Origin: Chitinophagales bacterium
GTDB taxonomy: Bacteria > Bacteroidota > Bacteroidia > Chitinophagales > Chitinophagaceae
NCBI GenBank assembly: GCA_017303415.1
Contig: JAFLBJ010000001.1
Coordinates: 930,001 to 994,000, forward strand
Reading direction: 5' to 3'
Length of the DNA stretch: 64,000 nt
Positions 18,700 through 26,621 of this stretch are shown in pieces; positions within the stretch are counted from its first letter, which is position 1, and each line of letters begins with the position of its first letter. The notes under the pieces are model-generated. The model ran no database searches and was not told where the DNA came from. It was given only the letters and a program-made list of their open reading frames with translations. Position numbers and translations under genes: made by a program.

Positions 18700-19427
18700 C
18701 ACACGCCACCAAAGGAATCGTATTGAGGGCCGTTAAATACGGGGAGACCAGTCTGATCGTGCTGGTCTTTACTGAGCTGTTTGGCATACAATCCTATATC
18801 GTGAATGGTGTGCGCACGGCAAAAAAGGGTAGTGCAGGGGCCAACTGTTTTATGCCCGGCGCGATACTTGATCTCGTCGTATATCACCAGGAATCAAAAA
18901 ATATTCAACGGATCAAAGAATATCGTTGGCACCGGATCTACCAACATTTATTTTCCGATATACCTCGTCATGCTGTTTCTCAGTTCATGGTCGAGCTAAT
19001 GACCAAATGCCTGAAACAACCCGAGGCCAATGCCGATCTGTTTCATTTTTGTGAGGATGCGCTGTTGCATCTGGACGAAAGTACTGATCCGGTGATGGCC
19101 AATTTCTCCCTCTATTTCGCCTTGAATTTCGCCACCTTCTTTGGCTTTCGCATTGATGACCGCCAATCCTCGCTGAATTCAATCCTCGATTTGCAGGAAG
19201 GTTGTTTTGTCGATGAAAGACCAGGCCACCCTTATTTCATGGAAGGCGAACAGGCCAGGGTATGCGGGGAATTGTTACACGTGATGCAGCCGGGTGAACT
19301 GGAAGGAATACGTCTTAACCGCGATTTCAGGAGACAGTTGTTGTTTTCGCTCGAGAATTATTATGCCTTGCATGTACAGGATTTTGGGGTGATGAAGACA
19401 CTGGCGGTGTTGAGGGAGGTGCTTTGA
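18696..19427 (+). CDS. recO: DNA repair protein RecO
   Basis: RecO works with RecR and RecF to load RecA on SSB-coated DNA in gap repair. The 243-residue product has the N-terminal OB-fold start THATKGIVLRAVKYGETSLI and a helical C-terminal region (FMVELMTKCLKQPEANADLF), as usual for Bacteroidota RecO. These proteins often lack the zinc-binding cysteines, and none are seen here in a CxxC arrangement. It is translationally coupled to the upstream PorZ-like gene, an order that suggests co-transcription. The stop codon is followed directly by a run of nine G bases and then a heptad repeat array. Confidence 0.93.
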   Translation: MTHATKGIVLRAVKYGETSLIVLVFTELFGIQSYIVNGVRTAKKGSAGANCFMPGAILDLVVYHQESKNIQRIKEYRWHRIYQHLFSDIPRHAVSQFMVELMTKCLKQPEANADLFHFCEDALLHLDESTDPVMANFSLYFALNFATFFGFRIDDRQSSLNSILDLQEGCFVDERPGHPYFMEGEQARVCGELLHVMQPGELEGIRLNRDFRRQLLFSLENYYALHVQDFGVMKTLAVLREVL

Positions 19428-19436
19428 GGGGGGGGG
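19428..19436 (+). repeat. Run of nine G bases after recO
   Basis: Nine consecutive G bases start immediately after the recO TGA (19425-19427). Such tracts are prone to slippage, but as it lies outside the frame it would not alter RecO. Confidence 0.8.
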
Positions 19437-19439
19437 ACG

Positions 19440-19600
19440 GAGGTTGGATGTTGGATGATGGATGTTGGATGTTGGATGACAGATGACGGATGACAGATGA
19501 CGGATGACGGAGGTTGGATGATGGAATATTGTTGTTTAACTGCAGGATTTTCGACTCAGAACCTCGGTCATCTGTCATCCGTCATCTGTCATCCAACATC
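19440..19600. repeat. Inverted heptad array, GATGTTG/GATGACR type (locus A1)
   Basis: Twelve units of seven bases run from 19440 to 19523 (GAGGTTG, GATGTTG, GATGATG, GATGTTG twice, GATGACA, GATGACG and so on). Five complementary units lie at 19566-19600 (GGTCATC, TGTCATC, CGTCATC, TGTCATC, CAACATC). Positions 19468-19501 and 19567-19600 are a perfect 34-bp inverted repeat with a 65-base spacer. The right arm overlaps the stop codon of the amidohydrolase gene; the left arm starts a dozen bases after the recO stop. It may serve both convergent genes as a transcript end. Confidence 0.92.
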
Positions 19601-20777
19601 AAACAACCCTCCTCGACTCTCCCTTCTCCATCTCCAGCACTACCACTCCCGGTATTTTTCCCTTTTCAAAACTTCCTAACTCATTATCCCAACGGAGGGC
19701 TTTTGCACCATTCAGGGTGGCCCAGCCAAGGATGGTTTCGCGAGGGATATGTGGAAAATGCTGTTGAATGGCCGCGATCTCCTTTGCAATACTGAGTTGC
19801 CAGTTGCTGCTATAGCTATCTGTTCCGAGTATGATCTGGCAGTTGTGTTTAATAAAAAGATCGATCGGAGGTGTTTTGTTTTCGATATAGAGATTGGCAT
19901 TGATACAAAAACAATACACCAAGTGTAAGCCATGGGTTGCGGCATATTCATTCGCCCATACAATATCTTCCTCGGGCATATAGGTATTGTGTATGAGGAA
20001 AATGGTCTGGCCCTGGTCAAAGAAAGGCAGACAGGAACGGATACTGCTCATACCAGTAACGGGGAAAGGGGAGGTTTCGATCCCAAAGATCCGGAACAAC
20101 CGCAGGTATTCACCCCCACCGCTTTGGTAAAGTTCATCCTCTGCCGGATGTTCCTGGTTGTGCAAGGAGATTACTTGTCCGGCCGTGGCTTTATTGATCC
20201 GCCTGAATGTATCCGGCGAAATGGTGTAAGGCGCATGAGGTACCAGCGTGGTACGGCATTGATGACCGCGGGTTGTACAGGCGGTGATAAGTGTTTCAGC
20301 CTGGGACAGGTAGTGAGACATGTTTTCTTCGGCTTTTTCATCGGTAAAGCCCAGTACTTCGACGAAATTCTGCCAGTAGATCCGGCTATTTGATTTAACG
20401 GTGGCGGTATCGGCTGTATTACCAATATCACCAACTGCTGCAATGCCATTGTCCCACATTTCCTTTTCGGCATCAATGATCCGTTGTTGAATAATGGTGG
20501 CGGGGAAATCGCGTTTGGTGACCACGGAACAGAGAAATTCGATTAATCCGGTATGGGGTGGGATGACATCCTTTAAATGGCTTAACTCCAGGTGGCAGTG
20601 CCCGTTGATGAGTCCGGGAACAAGAATGCCAGTTTGATGGATAATATCCCCCCCTGCTTCCGTTTCCGGGACGATGGCTTCTACCCGCCCTTTTTCGTTC
20701 AGGATCAAAACCTGACCTGGTCCCCTGAAACGGTAGCCATCGAAAACTTCGTCTGCGCTGAATTTTTGGTAGCCCAT
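19599..20777 (-). CDS. Amidohydrolase-family metal-dependent deaminase
   Basis: The 392-residue cytoplasmic enzyme has the TIM-barrel amidohydrolase fold: a small N-terminal beta domain, then [13 protein letters not shown] (the HxH metal pair) near residue 55. Further metal or active-site residues are in [20 protein letters not shown] and [13 protein letters not shown] (the conserved Asp). The pattern fits the cytosine/adenosine-type deaminases, including S-adenosylhomocysteine and aminofutalosine deaminases, more than hydantoinases. The exact substrate is not clear and no pathway partner is adjacent. A minus-7 element lies just upstream on the minus strand. The last codons and stop touch the right arm of the A1 heptad array. 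Confidence 0.8.
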   Translation of the reverse strand: MGYQKFSADEVFDGYRFRGPGQVLILNEKGRVEAIVPETEAGGDIIHQTGILVPGLINGHCHLELSHLKDVIPPHTGLIEFLCSVVTKRDFPATIIQQRIIDAEKEMWDNGIAAVGDIGNTADTATVKSNSRIYWQNFVEVLGFTDEKAEENMSHYLSQAETLITACTTRGHQCRTTLVPHAPYTISPDTFRRINKATAGQVISLHNQEHPAEDELYQSGGGEYLRLFRIFGIETSPFPVTGMSSIRSCLPFFDQGQTIFLIHNTYMPEEDIVWANEYAATHGLHLVYCFCINANLYIENKTPPIDLFIKHNCQIILGTDSYSSNWQLSIAKEIAAIQQHFPHIPRETILGWATLNGAKALRWDNELGSFEKGKIPGVVVLEMEKGESRRVV

Positions 20778-20791
20778 GCGGTCAAATCATT

Positions 20792-20799
20792 TAACTTTG
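20792..20799 (+). promoter_or_regulatory. Minus-7 element for prfA
   Basis: TAACTTTG matches the Bacteroidota minus-7 consensus. A TTG at 20766-20768 lies 23 bases upstream, at the long end of known spacings. Transcription would start near 20806 and give a leader of about 85 bases that contains a heptad-type hairpin. Confidence 0.5.
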
Positions 20800-20804
20800 C
20801 GAGC

Positions 20805-20812
20805 CAAATTTA
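20805..20812 (-). promoter_or_regulatory. Minus-7 element for the amidohydrolase gene
   Basis: On the minus strand this reads TAAATTTG, a full consensus match, and would start transcription about 20 bases before the gene. It lies within six bases of the opposing prfA minus-7 element, so the two divergent promoters overlap. Confidence 0.45.
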
Positions 20813-20822
20813 GGGATAAAGG

Positions 20823-20864
20823 GCTGAGAGCTAAAAGCTAATAACTATTGGCTTTTGGTTTGTT
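20823..20864. repeat. Short heptad hairpin, GCTAAWA type
   Basis: Units GCTGAGA, GCTAAAA and GCTAATA (20823-20843) are followed by ACTATTG and GCTTTTG, which pair back onto them with several G-U pairs. It lies in the prfA leader. A related AGCCAATAG/CTATTGGCT hairpin ends the FtsB-like gene near 36600. Confidence 0.55.
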
Positions 20865-20891
20865 TTAAGAACAAGAATCAACAAAAAGAAA

Positions 20892-21959
20892 ATGCTGGAT
20901 AAACTGGAAGCCATCAAAGCGCGATTTGATCAGTTGGGAGTAGCACTTACCAACCCGGCGATCATTGGTGACAGCCGAAAGTTTGCTTCTACCAGCAAGG
21001 AATACCGCAGTCTGGAGAAGATCGTGAGTGCGTATATGGAATATCGGAAAATGCTGGAGGATGTAAGCTTCTATCAGGAAGCCCTTCGGGGAAATGATGA
21101 GGAGTTGCGGGATCTTGCCAAGATGGAGATGCCCGACCTGGAGGAAAGAAAAGGTAAACTGGAAGCACAGATCAGACAGATGCTGATACCCAAGGATCCG
21201 CAGGACGAGAAGAATGCGATCCTGGAGATCAGGGCAGGTACTGGCGGGGATGAGGCCAGTCTCTTTGCGGGCAACCTGTTGCGTATGTACATTCGCTATT
21301 GTGAGGGGAGAGGTTGGAAAACAGCCATCCTCAGTGAGAACGAAGGAACAGTGGGTGGATACAAAGAAGTACAATTAGAGGTGATTGGAGATGATGTATA
21401 TGGCACGCTGAAGTTTGAGAGCGGTGTACACCGGGTGCAAAGGGTTCCTGAAACAGAAGCCAGTGGTCGTGTACATACATCCGCCGCCACCGTAGCTGTT
21501 ATGCCCGAGGCGGAGGAAGTGGATTTTGAACTCCGCGAAAGCGATGTGAAAATGGAAACAGCGCGAAGCGGAGGTGCGGGTGGCCAGAACGTGAACAAGG
21601 TTGAGACCAAGGTATTGCTGACCCACCTGCCGACCGGCACAGTGGTCGTTTGCCAAACTGAACGAACACAGTTGGCCAACCGGGAAAAGGCCATGCAGAT
21701 GATGCGTACCAAATTGTATGAAGAACAGGTACGGAAACAGGAAGATGAAATAGCACGGCACCGGAAGAGTCTTGTCAGTACCGGTGACCGAAGCGCCAAG
21801 ATAAGGACCTATAACTATCCGCAGGGCCGTGTGACCGATCACCGGATTAATTTTACCTCCTATAACCTCGATGCTGTTATGAATGGCGATATACAGGATT
21901 TTATTGACGCCCTTCAGTTTGCAGAAAATGCAGAGAAGATGACCCGCCAGGAGAATTAA
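20892..21959 (+). CDS. prfA: Peptide chain release factor 1
   Basis: RF1 reads UAA and UAG in the ribosomal A site and triggers peptide release. The 355-residue protein has full length: an N-terminal helical domain, then the PxT anticodon-like tripeptide (Pro-Glu-Thr in [19 protein letters not shown]) that marks RF1 rather than RF2. The catalytic loop is [12 protein letters not shown] near residue 233. The GGQ glutamine is the usual site of N5 methylation by PrmC. GGQNVN instead of the proteobacterial GGQHVN is, to my knowledge, common in this phylum. The ATG at 20892 directly gives [15 protein letters not shown], the usual RF1 start. Confidence 0.96.
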   Translation: MLDKLEAIKARFDQLGVALTNPAIIGDSRKFASTSKEYRSLEKIVSAYMEYRKMLEDVSFYQEALRGNDEELRDLAKMEMPDLEERKGKLEAQIRQMLIPKDPQDEKNAILEIRAGTGGDEASLFAGNLLRMYIRYCEGRGWKTAILSENEGTVGGYKEVQLEVIGDDVYGTLKFESGVHRVQRVPETEASGRVHTSAATVAVMPEAEEVDFELRESDVKMETARSGGAGGQNVNKVETKVLLTHLPTGTVVVCQTERTQLANREKAMQMMRTKLYEEQVRKQEDEIARHRKSLVSTGDRSAKIRTYNYPQGRVTDHRINFTSYNLDAVMNGDIQDFIDALQFAENAEKMTRQEN

Positions 21960-22022
21960 TTTTTTCGTCATGCAACGGTTGGGCCGAAATACCTAACTTG
22001 AATGCAATCAAATTCATGAATC

Positions 22023-22643
22023 ATGCTTGACCAACTATTTAACCTGGTGAAGGAATATGCCCAGGAGCCTGTGATCGACAATCAGGCCATTCCCAATGAA
22101 AAAAATAATGAAGTGGTAGCTGAAGCTACTAATACCGTAGCCAGCGGTTTGCAAAATGTAATGGCCGGTGGTGGTGTGCAAAGCATCATCCAGATGTTTC
22201 AGGGCAATGGACAGGGTGGAGGCGCCTCTTCCTTGCTCAAAAATCCTATGGTGTCTATGATGATCGGCCATTTTACCAGCAAGCTTGTAGGTAAGTACAA
22301 TATGAGCCCGCAAGCCGCCGGCAATGTGGCACAGCAACTGATTCCTCAAACCCTGAATGGGTTGATCTCCAAAACCAATGATCCTGCCAACAGCCAGTTT
22401 GACCTGAGTAACCTGCTGAACTCTTTATCTGGTGGTGGACAGCAGGGTGGTGCAGGAGGTGGATTGGATATCGGCGGATTGGTTAGCCGGTTCACCGGTG
22501 GTGGCATGGATACTGATGGTGATGGCGATGTGGACATGCAAGATATGATCGCAAAATTCACCAGCCGTTCACAGGATAATCTTCAACAACGTCAATCTGG
22601 TGGAGGTGTTATGGATATGCTGAAAGGTTTGATCGGAGGCTAA
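22023..22643 (+). CDS. DUF937-like protein with an EF-hand-type calcium loop
   Basis: The 206-residue protein has no signal peptide. Residues about 1-130 are Gln/Asn-rich amphipathic helices resembling the DUF937 family (FTSKLVGKYNMSPQAAGNVA and LIPQTLNGLISK). Gly-rich linkers (GGGQQGGAGGG) follow, and then DTDGDGDVDMQDM near residue 165, a good match to a 12-residue EF-hand or dockerin calcium loop. The end MDMLKGLIGG repeats the helical flavour of the start. The role is unknown; the calcium loop suggests metal binding or a structural switch. It stands alone between prfA and a non-coding region and is followed by a terminator. Confidence 0.75.
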   Translation: MLDQLFNLVKEYAQEPVIDNQAIPNEKNNEVVAEATNTVASGLQNVMAGGGVQSIIQMFQGNGQGGGASSLLKNPMVSMMIGHFTSKLVGKYNMSPQAAGNVAQQLIPQTLNGLISKTNDPANSQFDLSNLLNSLSGGGQQGGAGGGLDIGGLVSRFTGGGMDTDGDGDVDMQDMIAKFTSRSQDNLQQRQSGGGVMDMLKGLIGG

Positions 22644-22665
22644 CAATTGGTAGTAATTTTTCAGG

Positions 22666-22695
22666 AAAAGGGGCTCTTAAAAAGGGCCCTTTTTT
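22666..22695 (+). terminator. Terminator after the DUF937-like gene
   Basis: AAAAGGG pairs with CCCTTTT across a loop of about fourteen bases, with one extra inner pair, and is followed by T bases. It lies 23 bases after the stop codon. Confidence 0.6.
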
Positions 22696-23009
22696 ATGCA
22701 CAATGCCTTCTCTCTTGTGCATAAACCACAAAGTGGTATTGCATTCTCCTTTTCTTCTTTGTAACTATGGAGTAAAGAGATCTGTAATTCAGGGAATTGT
22801 CATTGAAGCGTCAGATGGTTTTCTTACCATTTTATTAGCAAATGCAGGTGCAACATTCAGGCCTCTTCCACGTTATATAGTTGTAGATCTTTCGTTTACA
22901 GTCATTAGGAGGTGAAAATGTACGGAACAGCATTCGGAATAATGCTTGGTGAATTTTCGAAAAGGTGCTTTTAAACTTTCGTTAACAGCGACCTTCAAAA
23001 TATTGGCAG
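22696..23009. other. Intergenic stretch without a supported gene
   Basis: The gap between the DUF937-like gene and the VanZ-like gene is about 475 bases. This part holds only a 70-codon open frame (22703-22915, plus) whose product is hydrophobic-mixed, has no recognisable domain and begins right after a terminator; I do not call it. The distal part is described separately as a possible small RNA. Confidence 0.5.
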
Positions 23010-23017
23010 TAAATTTG
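23010..23017 (+). promoter_or_regulatory. Minus-7 element upstream of a possible small RNA
   Basis: TAAATTTG is a full match to the Bacteroidota minus-7 consensus. No start codon with a useful frame follows, but an intrinsic terminator lies about 80-110 bases downstream on the same strand. No TTG box is seen at the standard spacing. Confidence 0.35.
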
Positions 23018-23024
23018 CGTTATA

Positions 23025-23128
23025 AGATAGTAAAGTCAGAATAAAGAACTTCTCAATAAAGCAGTCAATTTTCTCATAAGCAGTTAGTTTTGGTTGCGAC
23101 CCCTGTTTCCACAGGGGTCTATTTTTTT
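23025..23128 (+). ncRNA. Candidate small RNA of about 100 nt
   Basis: The boundaries are inferred, with a start about seven bases after the minus-7 element and an end in the T-run of the terminator. The sequence is A/T-rich with no open frame and carries one strong 3' hairpin. The terminator faces the plus strand although no plus-strand gene precedes it within 400 bases, which is the main argument for an RNA gene. It overlaps the 3' end of the VanZ-like gene on the other strand. It could instead be the leftover end of a lost gene. Confidence 0.35.
23098..23128 (+). terminator. Intrinsic terminator of the candidate small RNA
   Basis: GACCCCTGT (23098-23106) pairs perfectly with ACAGGGGTC (23111-23119) over a TTCC loop. 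TATTTTTTT follows on the plus strand. The T-run encodes the last lysine codons of the opposing VanZ-like gene. Confidence 0.8.
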
Positions 23129-23502
23129 ATATACCGTCTGGTACTCCACCAACCGCCAGCTATACTTCCTATGGCATCGGCCACAATATCCCAATAATCA
23201 AATGACCGGTGTGGGATGAAATTCGCCTGTACAAATTCCATGATGACCCCATACACCAGGGAAAGAAAACTGATCGTATAAAAGGTTTGGATGGATGCCG
23301 GAGTGGCTGTCATTTTTTTCCAGATAAAATAACACCAGGCGATGGTGAGGATTCCAAAGAGAATAAAATGAACAGGTTTATCAAGGTGTGGAATATTGAG
23401 CAAGCCCCCGCTGGGAATTTTTTCCCCAGGCAGGCAAAGCAGTACCGTAAGCAGGGTGGTCCAGAGCAGGGCAGGTAAAATCGGTGGGAAACGGTTCAGC
23501 AT
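23119..23502 (-). CDS. VanZ-like family membrane protein
   Basis: This small membrane protein has about 127 residues from the Met codon at 23500-23502 (MLNRFPPILPALLW). A longer frame to 23529 adds nine residues before the first TM helix. Four hydrophobic segments are visible. The VanZ-type features are HLDKPVHFILFGILTIAW and SLVYGVIMEFVQANFIPHRSFDYWDIVADAIGS, which carry the conserved HxxxF, E-x-x-Q and D-x-x-A-N/D-x-x-G pattern. VanZ proteins are linked to teicoplanin tolerance and to unknown envelope functions; here the role is open. The gene ends in RRYIKK inside the T-run of the opposite terminator. Confidence 0.8.
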   Translation of the reverse strand: MLNRFPPILPALLWTTLLTVLLCLPGEKIPSGGLLNIPHLDKPVHFILFGILTIAWCYFIWKKMTATPASIQTFYTISFLSLVYGVIMEFVQANFIPHRSFDYWDIVADAIGSIAGGWWSTRRYIKK

Positions 23503-23531
23503 GCTTGTTTTGCTGCAATGATAAGGCAAAA

Positions 23532-23559
23532 AAGGGAGCCTCCGTATGAAGACTCCCTT
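23532..23559 (-). terminator. Terminator of the sigma/anti-sigma operon
   Basis: On the minus strand AAGGGAG pairs with CTCCCTT, with a further inner CTTC/GGAG pairing over an ATAC loop. A run of six T bases follows. It lies about 90 bases after the anti-sigma stop codon. Confidence 0.7.
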
Positions 23560-23648
23560 ACCAACTACGAACCAGGATTTGGTCCGAATTAATTACGAAA
23601 GTTTATCTATTTCGGATTTAAAGGATTGAAAGATTGATTTTCCTGAAA

Positions 23649-24410
23649 CTATAATTTACCCATAACATACATCTCTCCTTTTGGCACCGGGCTTCCGCCC
23701 ATGGTTTCAAGGGTGATGGCAAAGGCTTGCGCGTGTTGGGTATTACGCATGCGGTAAAGCTGCAAAGGTTTTTGTGACATGCTCAGTACGCCGATGTCAA
23801 CTGGTTGACCATTGATGATGGCCCAAAGCTGGTATTGTTTATCAGTGGGAGGCTGGGGCAGGTTATTCACCATCAGGTACACGTCTTTTGAAGTAGTATC
23901 CCAATATACGGTGGCATAGGAAGCGGGGGAGGCGTCCATTCCGTTGAGGGCGGCCATTTTCATACCCGGTTTTTGCAATACCGACGCATCGGCTTCCATG
24001 GCGGCAAGTGACTGGCGGGCGCTATTCAATTCCTCGCGGGCAGAGGCCAGGTCTTTTTGAATACCCTGATTTTGTTTTTGAAGGTTCAGGTTCCAGAACA
24101 AGCTACCGGCAAGGAGCACAAGACTGGCAGCCACGGCATACTTCATCCAGCCCATACGTACCACGGGGCGTTGTGTGGTTTCGCTCACAAGACCTGTTTC
24201 AGCCCAAACCTTCGCCTTTATGGCGGGAGGGGGAGGAATGGCATTCGCAAGCGCCTGCTGCTCTAATTGGCGTTCAAATGCATCGCGGGCCTGAACGAGT
24301 TCGGGGTGTTGGCCACAAAGCTGTTCAAACTCCTGGCGCTCCTCTTCAGAGGCGAGCCCGAGCACATAGCTCTCAATGATTCCGCTTGATATGTATTCCT
24401 GCAGGTTCAA
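23649..24410 (-). CDS. Anti-sigma factor, RskA-like
   Basis: The 253-residue protein spans the inner membrane once. An N-terminal cytoplasmic part (1-88) begins LQEYISSGIIESYVLGLAS and resembles anti-sigma domains; it binds the partner sigma factor. It has no HxxxCxxC zinc motif. The TM helix is at about 91-108. A short coiled coil follows, then a periplasmic RskA-type C-terminal domain with PPTDKQYQLWAIINGQPVDIGVL and FAITLETMGGSPVPKGEMYVMG. Release of the sigma factor would require regulated proteolysis or another signal from outside. It starts one base after the sigma gene stop and is translationally coupled to it. Confidence 0.88.
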   Translation of the reverse strand: MNLQEYISSGIIESYVLGLASEEERQEFEQLCGQHPELVQARDAFERQLEQQALANAIPPPPAIKAKVWAETGLVSETTQRPVVRMGWMKYAVAASLVLLAGSLFWNLNLQKQNQGIQKDLASAREELNSARQSLAAMEADASVLQKPGMKMAALNGMDASPASYATVYWDTTSKDVYLMVNNLPQPPTDKQYQLWAIINGQPVDIGVLSMSQKPLQLYRMRNTQHAQAFAITLETMGGSPVPKGEMYVMGKL

Positions 24411-24411
24411 T

Positions 24412-24951
24412 TTATTGCAATAGAGTTCGTAATTGTGTTAATGCACTTCGTATTCTTGTTTTTACTGTTCCCAGGGGCATGTCCAGCATCCGGGCGATCT
24501 CCTCATGGGTAAATCCCTGGAAGTAGGACAGGTCCACCAGGGTGCGGTGTTCCTCTTTCAATTTTCCCAGCACTCGTTTCAACCCCACATCGTCTGTTTT
24601 TGGTCCGGCGGAAGCGGCAATCGTTTCCACATTATCAGGCAATGACAGGTTTCTCCGGCTATCCTGCCAGGCCCTTGACCTTATTTTGTCAATGGCTGCA
24701 TTCCGGGCTATGTTCAGCATCCAGGTATAGAGCCTTCCTTTGGTGGCGTCGTATAACTGGATCTTGCGCCATATATTGACAAAGACCTCCTGTAAAATAT
24801 CGTTGGCGGTCTCTGTTTCATGCACTACCTGCAGGATGACTCCATATAAGGCACCAGCATAGTTATCGTATAGATAACCAAAGGCCGGTTCATCCTGCTC
24901 ACGCAATAATGCCACCAGCTCCTGTTCGCTGTATGTACCTTTTTGGTTCAA
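24412..24951 (-). CDS. ECF-type RNA polymerase sigma factor
   Basis: The 179-residue sigma-70 family factor has region 2 at about 25-95 (YDNYAGALYGVILQVV, then TANDILQEVFVNIWRKI for minus-10 melting). Region 4 at about 125-178 has a helix-turn-helix EEIARMLDMPLGTVKTRIRSA. Regions 1.1 and 3 are absent, as in group 4 sigma factors. It resembles the SigK/RpoE-like group that pairs with RskA-like anti-sigma factors, which is exactly what follows it. The target genes are not known. No SusC with a sensing extension is nearby, so it is more likely an envelope-stress type than a nutrient-type ECF. Confidence 0.93.
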   Translation of the reverse strand: MNQKGTYSEQELVALLREQDEPAFGYLYDNYAGALYGVILQVVHETETANDILQEVFVNIWRKIQLYDATKGRLYTWMLNIARNAAIDKIRSRAWQDSRRNLSLPDNVETIAASAGPKTDDVGLKRVLGKLKEEHRTLVDLSYFQGFTHEEIARMLDMPLGTVKTRIRSALTQLRTLLQ

Positions 24952-24976
24952 GTAGTTGGTAAAAGATATAAAAAAA

Positions 24977-24991
24977 GCGGACCGGGTCCGC
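24977..24991 (-). terminator. Terminator of gcvH
   Basis: GCGGAC pairs with GTCCGC over a three-base loop. On the minus strand it is followed by a run of seven T bases. It lies about 30 bases after the gcvH stop and just before the sigma factor gene. Confidence 0.7.
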
Positions 24992-25022
24992 CTTGATATA
25001 CGAAAATTTGTTTTTCCTGGTT

Positions 25023-25400
25023 TTAGCCGATTTCTGCCTCATAACCAGCCGCATCGAGCAGGGCATCCACATCGGCCGGGTTGTTTACGGTCATTTTAAT
25101 CATCCATCCTTCCCCATAGGGGTCGCTGTTCACCAGTTCCGGGGCATTGGCCAGGGCTGGATTGAGCTCGGTGATGGTGCCGGCAACCGGCAGAAACAGG
25201 TCGGAAACGGTTTTCACTGCTTCCACTGTTCCAAAAATTTCACCGGCAGCCAAAGCTTTGCCAATGGTCTCTACTTCCACATACACGATATCACCCAACT
25301 CACCCTGGGCAAAATCCGTAATGCCGATCGTAGCGGTCTGTCCTTCCAGTTTGATCCATTCATGGTCCTTTGTGTAGCGAAGCTGAGCGGGAATATTCAT
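25023..25400 (-). CDS. gcvH: Glycine cleavage system H protein
   Basis: H protein carries the aminomethyl group between the P, T and L proteins on a lipoyl arm. The 125-residue product has the full fold. It opens [17 protein letters not shown], with the DHEW motif that begins the family, and the central GDIVYVEV strand. The lipoylated lysine is in [18 protein letters not shown] (about residue 63). The C-terminal GEGWMIKM segment is also standard. gcvP and gcvT are not adjacent, so this gene is separate from the rest of the system. A sequence one base off the minus-7 consensus lies about 20 bases upstream (25420-25427). Confidence 0.95.
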   Translation of the reverse strand: MNIPAQLRYTKDHEWIKLEGQTATIGITDFAQGELGDIVYVEVETIGKALAAGEIFGTVEAVKTVSDLFLPVAGTITELNPALANAPELVNSDPYGEGWMIKMTVNNPADVDALLDAAGYEAEIG

Positions 25401-25455
25401 GCGTGTGATTTTTGAATTGCAAATATGAGAAATCGATGGGTAAAACCGTATTTTC

Positions 25456-26160
25456 TTATCCTTTCTTTTTCCGTTTGATCAGTTGGGCATGAATGATGCG
25501 GACATCCTCCAATGGACGATCACGGTCGGGGCCTTTACTTGTTTCAACACCAGCGATCTTATCCACTACTTCCAATCCTTTTACCACTTCTCCAAACACG
25601 GTATAGTTTTGATCCAATTGAGGGGTACCACCAAGGGTTTTATATACCTCGCGCTGTACCAAAGGAATAGACCGGCCTTCTAAACGGGTTTTTTCCAGGT
25701 TATCCAGTTCCGCATCGGTGTATTTTTTGCCTTGAACAATATAAAACTGGCTGGGACTGCTGGCTTTTTCAGGGTTATTGTTCCGGGCGGCAGCTATGAC
25801 GCCTTTCTTATGAAAAAGGCCCGGTCTGAATTCCGCAGGAATACGGAACGATGGCCCCCCACTGCCCAGCGGCTGACCCTTGGCGGCCCGCTTGCTCTCG
25901 GGGTCGCCACCCTGGATCATAAATTCCTTGATAACACGGTGAAACAACAGGCTATCAAAGTACCCGATCTTAACCATGCGAAGGAAATTATCCCTGTGCA
26001 AAGGGGTAGAATCTGATAACCTCACCACCATATCACCCATAGTGGTTTGTATTAATACATCGCGTTTCCTGTCCTTTTTTTTCAGCGTAGAATCCTTTTG
26101 TGCATGCAGCGACAGGGTAAAGAAGACAGCCAAAAAGGCGATGATCGATTTTTTAATCAT
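25456..26160 (-). CDS. Secreted cyclophilin-type peptidyl-prolyl isomerase
   Basis: The 234-residue protein has a signal peptide ending SLHAQ (about residue 20) followed by a Lys-rich stretch. The cyclophilin domain covers about 35-232. It shows the catalytic and substrate-binding blocks [19 protein letters not shown] (with the catalytic Arg of FHRV) and [20 protein letters not shown] (with SQFYI). An insertion between the latter and the [18 protein letters not shown] block (about 135-190) is longer than in small cyclophilins. It assists folding of proline-containing proteins in the periplasm. It follows a small gene by six bases, so the two are likely co-transcribed. Confidence 0.93.
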   Translation of the reverse strand: MIKKSIIAFLAVFFTLSLHAQKDSTLKKKDRKRDVLIQTTMGDMVVRLSDSTPLHRDNFLRMVKIGYFDSLLFHRVIKEFMIQGGDPESKRAAKGQPLGSGGPSFRIPAEFRPGLFHKKGVIAAARNNNPEKASSPSQFYIVQGKKYTDAELDNLEKTRLEGRSIPLVQREVYKTLGGTPQLDQNYTVFGEVVKGLEVVDKIAGVETSKGPDRDRPLEDVRIIHAQLIKRKKKG

Positions 26161-26166
26161 GACTTG

Positions 26167-26514
26167 TCAGAATTGATGGTCTTGCAAGTAAAGCAAAATA
26201 TGGTCTTTTAAAAAATCCTCCTGCTCTTTTGCGTTCATTTCTGGCATGGGTTTCAACTGGCGGAAATGGGGCCACCCATCCGGGTCCTTTCCTTCCAGGG
26301 TATAGTAGCCGCTTTGGGATAAAAGGCTGCAAACGGCCACGTGCATCAGGTCTTGTTTTTGCTCTTTGGTAAAGGTTTCTTTTATCTGCCCCAACTCCTG
26401 GATACCGATCAGGAACAGGATGGTTTCCAGGTCGGGTTTTTTCCCAAACCTTTCTACCAATTGGGCTTCGAGGGTCCACCAACGCGTTTGCAGGTCATCT
26501 TGAAATGTTGTCAT
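26167..26514 (-). CDS. Small conserved-type protein of unknown function
   Basis: The 115-residue soluble protein is not recognised with confidence. It is rich in Glu, Gln, Lys and aromatic residues, has no signal peptide or membrane helix, and appears largely helical (QTRWWTLEAQLVERFGKKPD, then ETILFLIGIQELGQIKETF). The end is LKDHILLYLQDHQF. It is translated six bases ahead of the cyclophilin gene and probably shares its transcript. Its start codon lies about 50 bases from the minus-7 element of serS in the divergent direction. Confidence 0.7.
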   Translation of the reverse strand: MTTFQDDLQTRWWTLEAQLVERFGKKPDLETILFLIGIQELGQIKETFTKEQKQDLMHVAVCSLLSQSGYYTLEGKDPDGWPHFRQLKPMPEMNAKEQEDFLKDHILLYLQDHQF

Positions 26515-26597
26515 ACGGTGAAAATATTTTTCTTAGTAAATGCAAAGGAAGATAGATTTCATTGATTATGGCGGGAATTTCTGTCTGGGGATTCAAC

Positions 26598-26605
26598 TAT
26601 CTTTG
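26598..26605 (+). promoter_or_regulatory. Minus-7 element for serS, decides its start
   Basis: TATCTTTG is a full match to TAnnTTTG and lies 16 bases before the ATG at 26622. An open frame reaches back to a TTG at 26562, but that codon is upstream of the promoter, so translation from it would require a longer transcript. Confidence 0.5.
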
Positions 26606-26621
26606 CGCAAATTTTCGCTCC

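Noticed and set aside
19440-19600. Heptad arrays read as a CRISPR array
   Set aside because: The units are seven bases with no spacers of regular length, the arms are inverted to each other and no cas genes are present.
22703-22915. 70-codon plus-strand frame after the DUF937-like gene
   Set aside because: It begins just after a terminator, has no recognisable domain and no promoter; too weak to call.
26562-26621. Upstream TTG start of serS
   Set aside because: It lies before a full minus-7 element and the standard SerRS N-terminus begins at 26622.
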